A stretch of 5,234 bases of DNA from Gammaproteobacteria bacterium. GTDB lineage: Bacteria; Pseudomonadota; Gammaproteobacteria; Nitrosococcales; Methylophagaceae. The stretch lies in the NCBI GenBank assembly GCA_002400805.1, contig NVRG01000038.1, positions 3,957-9,190 of the forward strand. The letters are read 5' to 3'. The position numbers were made by a program, and so were the translations under genes. Of the stretch, positions 1-5,234 are shown piece after piece. The notes below the pieces were generated by a model. That model was not told the DNA's origin. It worked only from the letters and a program-made list of their open reading frames with translations, and did not search any database. Positions within the stretch are counted from its first letter, which is position 1; every line of letters begins with the position of its first letter.

Positions 1-335
1 GTCACAATGAATCCAGTCAATAATGGCAGCGGCAAAAAAGCCAATACTGCAAATCCGACTACAAACATTACAATGGTTAACAACCATCGTTCTGCGACAC
101 ACCGATATGCTTTGCGTAAATTCATACCAGCATCAGATTTCGCCTGTTTAGCGGCCGAAATCAAATGCCACCTTTGCAACAAAGTATTAGCTATTGCGAT
201 ACTAGCGCCAAAACAGCCAGCCAACGCAGCACTCTCACCTTGCCACCAAAGGAAAAACAAAACTATTAGTACCAGCACTACAACCTGCATCTTCAAAAGA
301 TGGTTTATTGGTTGAACTCTAATTCGACGGTCCAT
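1..335 (-). CDS. atpI: ATP synthase subunit I (AtpI), 3' end cut by window edge
   Basis: A minus-strand reading frame open from an ATG at 335 to the window edge gives 111 residues of a small membrane protein. It has hydrophobic segments at about residues 16-31, 35-53 and 84-103, and a fourth begins at about 105. The stretch between segments 2 and 3 is short and basic, with R and K residues. This is the AtpI layout (family length about 125-130 residues), so only about 15-20 residues should be missing. AtpI is the non-essential first gene product of the atp operon, an inner-membrane protein linked to c-ring assembly of the Fo sector. The start is well bounded: an in-frame TAA lies five codons upstream with no ATG, GTG or TTG between. 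A modest Shine-Dalgarno-like AGCGGA sits 5 bases before the ATG. Position after parB and behind a strong promoter supports the call. The rest of the atp genes should continue to the left. Confidence 0.9.
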   Translation of the reverse strand, partial: MDRRIRVQPINHLLKMQVVVLVLIVLFFLWWQGESAALAGCFGASIAIANTLLQRWHLISAAKQAKSDAGMNLRKAYRCVAERWLLTIVMFVVGFAVLAFLPLPLLTGFIV

Positions 336-609
336 CGCAATCCGCTGGGTTTAAATTTGTCTTAATAAAACCCCGGCATTATATAGACCAAGACTTTAAC
401 AGGTCAATGAAAATTATTGCTTAGTTGGCCTTCGAGTGCTTACTAGCGCTATCCGGTGTTGCAAAAATGCATACTTTTTATTAGCTTAACTTTTCTTTAA
501 ATGCTGGGGGGCTTGTTTATCTGCGAGCAGTGTAGAAGATCTATCTTATAAATAGAACTCAAATATTCTGATTTTATTCATAAGTAAGTCTTATGACTTC
601 GTTACTAAC
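336..609. other. Non-coding gap between parB and atpI
   Basis: This 274-bp gap separates the par genes from the atp operon. I see no convincing open reading frame or RNA gene in it. Its left third carries the predicted atpI promoter and leader. The rest is AT-rich, with small palindromes near the parB end (578-615) and an 8-bp palindrome TAGCGCTA at 444-451. No hairpin followed by a clear U-run is present on the minus strand, so a strong intrinsic terminator for the mnmG-parB transcript is not evident, and read-through into atp is possible. Confidence 0.7.
378..407 (-). promoter_or_regulatory. Predicted sigma-70 promoter of the atp operon
   Basis: On the minus strand, TTGACC at 407-402 (5 of 6 to the -35 consensus) is followed after 18 bases by a perfect TATAAT at 383-378. 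An A/T-rich stretch (AATAATTTT, about 418-410) lies just upstream of the -35 and could act as an UP element. Transcription should start near 371, giving a leader of about 36 bases before the atpI ATG. The bases just after the -10 are GCCGGG, a GC-rich discriminator of the kind found in promoters under stringent (ppGpp) control. The promoter elements are seen directly; the regulation is inferred. Confidence 0.8.
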
Positions 610-1467
610 TTACTTTAACCTTTTCACCAGCTTTTTGAGATCGTCAACATTGCGGTAATCAATCATCAGTCGGCCTTTCCCACTGGCTGAATGTTTAACT
701 GTAAAACCCTCACCCAACTTTTCTTTAATCAAGCTTTCGACTTGATCAAGTTCTGCTAGTACTTCTGCCGACTTCTGCGGCTTTTCACTTTCTGGCTTTA
801 ACAACCGTCTAATCAGCTGTTCTGTTTCACGTACCGATAAGCCTTTTTCAACGATATGATTGGCAATTTCAGATTGTTGTTCGCCTTCTAAGGCCAGTAA
901 TGCCCGTGCATGCCCCATTTCTAAGTCACAATTTTCAACTAATCGTTTCACTTCATCATTTAAATTACGTAATCGTAATAAATTTGAAACAGCTGCACGT
1001 GAACGCCCTACGGCTTCGGCGGCTTCTTGGTGTGTCATTGAAAATTCTTCACGCAATCGATGTAAGGCATTGGCCTCTTCCATCGGGTTTAAATCCTCCC
1101 GCTGGATATTTTCAATTAAGGCCATCGCAATCGCACTGCGATCCGACACGTCTCGCACTAATGCTGCCACCGTATCAAGTCCCGCGATTTTGCAAGCGCG
1201 CCAACGACGTTCGCCAGCAATGATTTCATAATGGCCGCCATTAACTGGCCGAACCACTATCGGTTGCACTAAGCCCTGAGCCCTAATCGAGTCAGCCAAT
1301 TCCTCTAATGATTCTTGTGACATATCAACCCGGGGTTGATATTTTCCCGGCTGAATCATATCCAGTGGGAAATATTGCAGGCTATCATCCAAGCTTTCGT
1401 CATCATGTTGAACGTCGGTCAACAATACATCCAGCCCTCTACCTAACCCTCTTTTTTTGATTGCCAT
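610..1467 (-). CDS. parB: Chromosome-partitioning protein ParB
   Basis: This encodes a 285-residue ParB/Spo0J-family protein, a normal length. ParB binds parS sites near the origin, uses CTP to form a sliding clamp that spreads along DNA, and stimulates the ParA ATPase to drive origin segregation. Visible parts in order are: the basic N-terminal ParA-contact motif KRGLGRGLDVLL (residues 5-16); the N-terminal CTPase domain with the GERRWRA motif (85-91) and the ENIQRE(D)LNP motif (119-128); a helix-turn-helix for parS binding (about 145-166, THQEAAEAVGRSRAAVSNLL); the VRETE segment (212-216); a variable linker rich in K, E and P (222-235); and a C-terminal dimerisation domain ending in a lysine-rich tail. 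The start ATG follows GCAGG with 7-base spacing, and parA ends 16 bp upstream, so the two are co-transcribed. No key residue appears missing. Confidence 0.97.
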   Translation of the reverse strand: MAIKKRGLGRGLDVLLTDVQHDDESLDDSLQYFPLDMIQPGKYQPRVDMSQESLEELADSIRAQGLVQPIVVRPVNGGHYEIIAGERRWRACKIAGLDTVAALVRDVSDRSAIAMALIENIQREDLNPMEEANALHRLREEFSMTHQEAAEAVGRSRAAVSNLLRLRNLNDEVKRLVENCDLEMGHARALLALEGEQQSEIANHIVEKGLSVRETEQLIRRLLKPESEKPQKSAEVLAELDQVESLIKEKLGEGFTVKHSASGKGRLMIDYRNVDDLKKLVKRLK

Positions 1468-1483
1468 CGAAATACCTGCTCAG

Positions 1484-2263
1484 TTATTGCTTATTACTTT
1501 TGTTTTGCTTTCGCATAAATTCGCTCGCTAAAGCCATATAGGCCACCGAGCCTCGTGATGACCTATCATAATCGATTACCGGCATGCCATGGCTAGGCGC
1601 TTCCGCTAGACGCACATTTCTTGGAATAATCGAGTGAAATACTTTGTCGCTAAAGTGAGTAATAAGCTGGCGTGATACCTGATTGGCCAAATTATTGCGG
1701 GCATCAAACATAGTGCGAATCAATCCTGTCACTTCTAGAGCTGGATTGGCTCGCTGTTTAACGCGTTCTACCGTTTTTAATAATGACGACAATCCTTCCA
1801 AGGCATAATATTCACATTGAATTGGAATAATCACGCCTTTCGCTGCCACTAAGGCATTCACCGTCAACATATTTAATGATGGCGGACAATCGATCAATAT
1901 GTAGTCGTATTTTTCACGGGTTGATTCTAACGCTATGCGTAGACGATGTTCACGTAACTTAACATCTAATAACTGCACTTCAGCTGCGGTTAAATCAGCG
2001 TTAGTTGGCATGACCGAAAAAGACAAATCATCAGGTTTAACGATGGCATCAATTGCCTTAGCTTGCGTCATAATGACGTCATAGCTGCTGATTTTCAGTG
2101 TTTCTTTATCCACACCACAACCGGTGGTGGCATTGCCTTGCGGATCAAGATCAATAAGCAAAACCTTTTTGCCGATTGCGGCCAAAGATGCTGCCAAATT
2201 TACTGTTGTCGTAGTTTTACCTACCCCACCTTTTTGATTTGTAACCGCGAAAATATTGCCCAT
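1484..2263 (-). CDS. parA: Chromosome-partitioning ATPase ParA (Soj family)
   Basis: This encodes a 259-residue ParA/Soj-type ATPase of usual length with no N-terminal DNA-binding extension, which marks the chromosomal rather than the P1-plasmid type. ATP-bound ParA dimers coat the nucleoid and pull ParB-parS complexes apart as ParB triggers hydrolysis. Motifs seen are the deviant Walker A KGGVGKTT (residues 11-18, with signature lysine K11 and K16), the Walker A' DLDPQGN with D40, Walker B YILIDCPPSLN (121-131, D125), and the RTMFDARNN segment (183-191) whose R189 matches the non-specific DNA-binding arginine of Soj. The start is supported by AAAGG 8 bases upstream, a Shine-Dalgarno that overlaps the TAA of rsmG. 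The gap to rsmG is 11 bp, to parB 16 bp. The C-terminal tail is polar and rich in K, N and Q. Confidence 0.97.
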   Translation of the reverse strand: MGNIFAVTNQKGGVGKTTTTVNLAASLAAIGKKVLLIDLDPQGNATTGCGVDKETLKISSYDVIMTQAKAIDAIVKPDDLSFSVMPTNADLTAAEVQLLDVKLREHRLRIALESTREKYDYILIDCPPSLNMLTVNALVAAKGVIIPIQCEYYALEGLSSLLKTVERVKQRANPALEVTGLIRTMFDARNNLANQVSRQLITHFSDKVFHSIIPRNVRLAEAPSHGMPVIDYDRSSRGSVAYMALASEFMRKQNKSNKQ

Positions 2264-2271
2264 TCACTCAG

Positions 2272-2276
2272 CCTTT
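2272..2276 (-). promoter_or_regulatory. parA ribosome binding site overlapping the rsmG stop
   Basis: AAAGG on the minus strand lies 8 bases before the parA ATG. Its first two bases are the last two bases of the rsmG TAA stop codon, so ribosomes finishing rsmG sit on the parA initiation region. This supports the parA start and suggests translational coupling within the operon. Confidence 0.6.
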
Positions 2277-2898
2277 AACTTTTAATCAGTCGCACCAAAT
2301 GTCTTTGTCCGTCACAACCCGGGACATCCAGTGACACTACGTCTTGCAAGCTAAAGCCATCAGTGACTGCCTGCAATTCCTCCTCCGGATAGACGCCTTT
2401 CATTAATACCAAACAGCCTGCATCATCGCAGTGTCGGCCAGCTAAATCAATAATGTCGTCAATGGTTGAGAATGCACGTGCGGTTACCAGATCAAACTTG
2501 GGCAAATCAGCTTGCTCAACGCGGGAATGAATCACGGTTACATTTTCCAACGCCAACTCTGCTTTCGCTTGCTGTAAAAAACGCGTCTTTTTAGAGTTAC
2601 TGTCTAATAAGGTGATCGTCATCTCCGGCTTAACAATAGCCAGAGGTATGCCCGGCAAGCCCGCTCCCGTTCCTACATCTAATAATGAAACACCCGATAA
2701 GTAGGGCTGTATAGCCAGACTATCTAAAATATGGCGACTGATCATTTCCTGCGGATCTCTCACCGAAGTCAAATTAAAGGCTTTATTCCACTTGGCTAAT
2801 AGTTGTACATAGGCAATGAGCTTAGCCAGTTTTTCATCTGAAACGTCTAGACCTAAGGTCTCACATCCCTGCTGTAGTTGTTGCAACATCTCTTTCAT
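2275..2898 (-). CDS. rsmG: 16S rRNA (guanine527-N7)-methyltransferase RsmG (GidB)
   Basis: The 207-residue product is the same length as E. coli RsmG. The enzyme transfers a methyl group from S-adenosylmethionine to N7 of G527 in the 530 loop of 16S rRNA; loss in other bacteria gives low-level streptomycin resistance. Visible features are the KWNKAFNLTSVRDPQEM segment (36-52), the RHILDSL motif (55-61), the SAM-binding glycine loop LLDVGTGAGLPGIPL (72-86), the LLDSNSKKTRFL strand-helix (97-108) and TARAF (139-143). The ATG overlaps the mnmG stop as TAATG. Only a weak AGCGAG lies 3 bases before this ATG, so initiation probably relies on coupling to mnmG. A second in-frame ATG at codon 4 (2889) is an alternative start that would shorten the protein by three residues; it lacks a better ribosome site. 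Confidence 0.96.
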   Translation of the reverse strand: MKEMLQQLQQGCETLGLDVSDEKLAKLIAYVQLLAKWNKAFNLTSVRDPQEMISRHILDSLAIQPYLSGVSLLDVGTGAGLPGIPLAIVKPEMTITLLDSNSKKTRFLQQAKAELALENVTVIHSRVEQADLPKFDLVTARAFSTIDDIIDLAGRHCDDAGCLVLMKGVYPEEELQAVTDGFSLQDVVSLDVPGCDGQRHLVRLIKS

Positions 2899-4799
2899 TA
2901 ACTCGCTTTGCTTGATTTACCATTTTCATTTAGATTGCCACGTTTTAAATGGACTAATAATAAGGAGATGGCTGCGGGTGTCACTCCGGAGATGCGTCCC
3001 GCTTGGCCTAGGCTATTTGGCCGTGTTCGCTGTAGCTTTTCACGCACTTCATTAGATAGGCCCCGCACAACTTCATAATCCAGATCCTCCGGCAATAGGG
3101 TATTTTCATTGCGCTTCAAGCGATCAATTTCGTTCTGTTGGCGATTAATATAACCGGCATATTTAGTCTTAATAACGACTTGTTCCGCCACATCTTCCGC
3201 CACCTGACGTTCTTCTGCCAATAAGGTAAGTAAACCAGCATAATCAACCGTTGGCCGACGCAACAAATCTAATGCCGAACTTACTTTATTTAACGGTTCA
3301 CCTAAAACTTGCTCCGCCAGTGTTTGATCTATTTTTTCAGGGCTAAACTTATAGGCCTCCAAACGCGCTGTTTCTTTAACGACAGCCTCTCGTTTACCAG
3401 CAAAAACTGACCAGCGTTCGTCATCAACCAGGCCCAATTCACGGCCTTTAGGTGTTAAGCGCATATCGGCATTATCTTCACGTAATAACAAACGATACTC
3501 GGCACGACTGGTAAACATGCGGTAAGGCTCTTGGGTACCTGAAGTAATCAGGTCATCGATCATCACGCCAATATAGGCTTCGTCACGACGTGGACACCAT
3601 TGCTCTAACTCACGTACTTGTAGACCGGCATTTAATCCAGCAATCAAGCCTTGAGCAGCCGCTTCTTCATAACCGGTTGTGCCATTGATTTGGCCAGCAA
3701 AAAACAATCCCGCCATATGTTTGGTTTCTAACCACGGGTTTAAATCTCGAGGGTCAAAATAGTCGTATTCAATGGCATAACCCGGTCGAGTAATATGCGC
3801 ATTTTCTAGCCCCTTCATTGAGCGAACAATCTGATACTGCACATCAAAAGGCAAGCTAGTTGAGATGCCGTTTGGATAAACTTCACCACAATTCAAACCT
3901 TCCGGTTCTAAAAATATTTGGTGAGAGTTTCGATCAGCAAACCGGACCACCTTATCTTCAATCGACGGGCAATAACGGGGGCCAATGCCTTCAATTTCAC
4001 CACTGTACATCGGTGAACGATCAAGATTATTCCTAATCACCTCATGGGTTTTCTCATTAGTATGGGTGATATAACAAGAAATCTGATCAGGATGATCTGA
4101 ACGTTTACCCAAAAAGGAGAACACCGGTGTGGGTGTATCGCCCGGCTGTTCCGTCAATATAGAAAAATCGATACTATTTGTAGCGATGCGTGGTGGCGTG
4201 CCTGTTTTTAAGCGATCAACTCGAAATGGCAATGCGCGCAGTCGCTGCGCTAATGCAATAGATGCCGGATCACCCGCGCGACCACCTTGATGGTTTTCCA
4301 TGCCAATATGAATTAGACCGCCGAGGAAAGTGCCTACCGTCAATACCACTGTTTTAGCGGAGAAACGTAAACCAACCTGGGTCACCACACCAACAACACG
4401 ATCATTTTCAACAACCAAGTCATCAACTGTTTGCTGGAACAAATAGAGATTTTCTTGTGATTCCAACGCTGCTCGCACAGCCGCTTTATAACGCACCCGA
4501 TCCGCTTGTGCACGTGTTGCTCGAACCGCAGGACCTTTGCTGGAATTTAAAATACGAAATTGAATACCGCCACGATCAGCAGCTTGAGCCATAATACCAC
4601 CCAGCGCATCAATCTCTTTAACCAGATGACCTTTCCCGATGCCTCCAATCGCAGGATTACAGCTCATTTGACCCAATGTTTCGATGTTTTGGGTCAGCAA
4701 TAGGGTTCTGACACCCTGGCGTGCAGATGCTAATGCGGCCTCTGTTCCTGCATGGCCGCCACCAACAACAATGACATCATAATGATCTTGGTAATTCAT
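2898..4799 (-). CDS. mnmG: tRNA uridine-5-carboxymethylaminomethyl synthesis enzyme MnmG (GidA)
   Basis: The 633-residue product is close to E. coli MnmG (629). With MnmE it forms the FAD-dependent complex that installs the (carboxymethyl)aminomethyl group at C5 of the wobble uridine in certain tRNAs, using methylenetetrahydrofolate. Seen in order are the dinucleotide-binding motif GGGHAG (13-18), [19 protein letters not shown] with C47, GRAGDP (173-178), [10 protein letters not shown] (196-205), RYCPSIEDK with C277 (both cysteines at E. coli positions), the [20 protein letters not shown]-binding segment (369-385), [17 protein letters not shown] (429-445) and the C-terminal MnmE/tRNA-binding helical part with GLSNEV (580-585) and [10 protein letters not shown] (601-610). 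The start is the only good ATG before the FAD motif, but its ribosome site is poor (TAGG 13 bases upstream). It heads the operon with rsmG and overlaps it by one base. The mnmE partner is not in this window. Confidence 0.98.
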   Translation of the reverse strand: MNYQDHYDVIVVGGGHAGTEAALASARQGVRTLLLTQNIETLGQMSCNPAIGGIGKGHLVKEIDALGGIMAQAADRGGIQFRILNSSKGPAVRATRAQADRVRYKAAVRAALESQENLYLFQQTVDDLVVENDRVVGVVTQVGLRFSAKTVVLTVGTFLGGLIHIGMENHQGGRAGDPASIALAQRLRALPFRVDRLKTGTPPRIATNSIDFSILTEQPGDTPTPVFSFLGKRSDHPDQISCYITHTNEKTHEVIRNNLDRSPMYSGEIEGIGPRYCPSIEDKVVRFADRNSHQIFLEPEGLNCGEVYPNGISTSLPFDVQYQIVRSMKGLENAHITRPGYAIEYDYFDPRDLNPWLETKHMAGLFFAGQINGTTGYEEAAAQGLIAGLNAGLQVRELEQWCPRRDEAYIGVMIDDLITSGTQEPYRMFTSRAEYRLLLREDNADMRLTPKGRELGLVDDERWSVFAGKREAVVKETARLEAYKFSPEKIDQTLAEQVLGEPLNKVSSALDLLRRPTVDYAGLLTLLAEERQVAEDVAEQVVIKTKYAGYINRQQNEIDRLKRNENTLLPEDLDYEVVRGLSNEVREKLQRTRPNSLGQAGRISGVTPAAISLLLVHLKRGNLNENGKSSKAS

Positions 4800-4970
4800 A
4801 AACTGATAAAAACCTAAAAATACTGATCGCTGATTTTAACACGCTAGAATATTAACGGCTTGTTATTGTTAAAGTTCCTTAGTTTTACGACTGCTGTAAT
4901 CTACGTTATAAGATATGTACTATTGCTTTCCCTCCACTAAATATACAAACCAAAAACGGAACTCATTTAA
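4800..4970. other. Divergent intergenic region between mnmG and dgkA
   Basis: The 171-bp AT-rich gap lies between two divergently transcribed genes and should hold both promoters. A candidate for dgkA is described separately. For mnmG the best minus-strand -10-like element is in TTAATATTCT (about 4855-4846), but no good -35 goes with it at 16-18 bp, so I do not call that promoter. I see no DnaA boxes, GATC cluster or AT-rich 13-mers, so the gap does not look like oriC even though oriC adjoins gidA in E. coli. Confidence 0.6.
4884..4912 (+). promoter_or_regulatory. Candidate sigma-70 promoter for dgkA
   Basis: TTTACG at 4884-4889 (4 of 6 to the -35 consensus) is followed after 17 bases by TATAAG at 4907-4912 (5 of 6 to the -10). 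Transcription would start near 4919, about 50 bases before the dgkA ATG. The match and spacing are reasonable, but in an AT-rich gap such a match can occur by chance. Confidence 0.45.
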
Positions 4971-5234
4971 ATGAAAAAAAATCAGGGAATTATGCGCTTG
5001 TTCTATGCCTGCCAATATTCATGGCAAGGCCTGCGTTCTGCTTTAGTGAACGAAGCGGCTTTTCGACAAGAGTTGATCTTATTACTCATTCTCGCTGCTG
5101 CCAGCTTTTATCTCGATGTGAGTGCCATAGAACGGCTTGCCATGATCGCAAGCATCGTCTTTATCTTAATCGTTGAATTACTTAACTCGGCTATCGAATG
5201 TATTGTCGATCGCGTCAGCACCGAGCGCCATACT
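4971..5234 (+). CDS. dgkA: Diacylglycerol kinase DgkA, 3' end cut by window edge
   Basis: The frame is open from ATG 4971 to the window edge and gives 88 of an expected roughly 120 residues. It is the small prokaryotic integral-membrane diacylglycerol kinase, which uses ATP to phosphorylate diacylglycerol to phosphatidate at the inner membrane and recycles lipid released by membrane-derived oligosaccharide synthesis. The family hallmarks are clear: YSWQGLRSALVNEAAFRQE (16-34) with W18 and E28, transmembrane segments at about 35-48 and 54-70, and the catalytic VELLNSAIECIVDR (68-81) with E69, N72 and E76 at E. coli positions. The last transmembrane helix should lie beyond the edge. An in-frame TAA directly precedes the ATG, fixing the upstream limit; ACGGA 10 bases or so upstream is a weak ribosome site. 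ATG at codon 8 (4992) is an alternative start, with GGGA just 3 bases before it, but codon 1 keeps register with E. coli DgkA. Confidence 0.95.
   Translation, partial: MKKNQGIMRLFYACQYSWQGLRSALVNEAAFRQELILLLILAAASFYLDVSAIERLAMIASIVFILIVELLNSAIECIVDRVSTERHT

Noticed and set aside
7..315. A 102-codon plus-strand open frame
   Set aside because: It lies antisense to atpI, whose minus-strand frame gives a clear AtpI protein. The plus-strand product has no recognisable domain.
435..450. Hairpin AGTGCT/AGCGCT with a TACT loop as a terminator
   Set aside because: It needs a G-T pair, is short, and no T-run follows on either strand.
991..1006. CACGTG core with flanking bases resembling parS (10 of 16)
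   Set aside because: The matches are split and the flanks are poor; the codons for S-R-A-A in the helix-turn-helix explain the core.
860..1231. Two overlapping plus-strand open frames within parB
   Set aside because: They are antisense to the conserved CTPase and helix-turn-helix regions of ParB and show no domain or ribosome site of their own.
2063..2278. A 71-codon plus-strand open frame within parA
   Set aside because: It is antisense to the Walker A region of ParA and its product resembles no family I know.
2816..3055. A 79-codon plus-strand open frame across the rsmG/mnmG junction
   Set aside because: It is antisense to two well-identified genes and has no independent support.
4800..4970. 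Possible oriC next to mnmG (gidA), as in E. coli
   Set aside because: I find no DnaA box matching TTATNCACA, only one GATC (4826-4829), and no repeated AT-rich 13-mers.

Overview
This window is an ordinary piece of gammaproteobacterial core chromosome, moderately AT-rich by eye. The order mnmG-rsmG-parA-parB-atpI, all on the minus strand, is the conserved run that joins the tRNA/rRNA modification genes, the chromosome partition genes and the atp (F1Fo ATP synthase) operon. The MnmG, RsmG and DgkA proteins align closely with their E. coli counterparts, including catalytic residues at identical positions. Because parA and parB are present, the source is a gammaproteobacterium outside the enteric lineage that lost them. 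I cannot name the genus.

Layout, right to left. At the right edge, on the plus strand, lies the first 88 codons of dgkA (4971 to the end). An intergenic gap of 171 bp (4800-4970) holds the divergent 5' ends of dgkA and mnmG. On the minus strand follow mnmG (4799-2898), rsmG (2898-2275, overlapping the mnmG stop by one base), parA (2263-1484) and parB (1467-610). Gaps between them are 0, 11 and 16 bp, so these four look like one operon. A 274-bp non-coding gap (336-609) follows, carrying a near-consensus sigma-70 promoter that faces atpI. The 5' 111 codons of atpI (335 to the left edge) close the window.

Functionally the window combines tRNA wobble-uridine modification (MnmG), 16S rRNA G527 methylation (RsmG), origin segregation (ParA ATPase and ParB CTPase/parS-binding protein), assembly of ATP synthase (AtpI) and lipid recycling (DgkA). 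I found no mobile element, CRISPR array, RNA gene, origin of replication or defence system. The points most worth a second look are the atp promoter with its GC-rich discriminator, a perfect parS half-site within the parB codons, and the head-to-head placement of dgkA and mnmG where many relatives have other neighbours. No previously undescribed system is visible.
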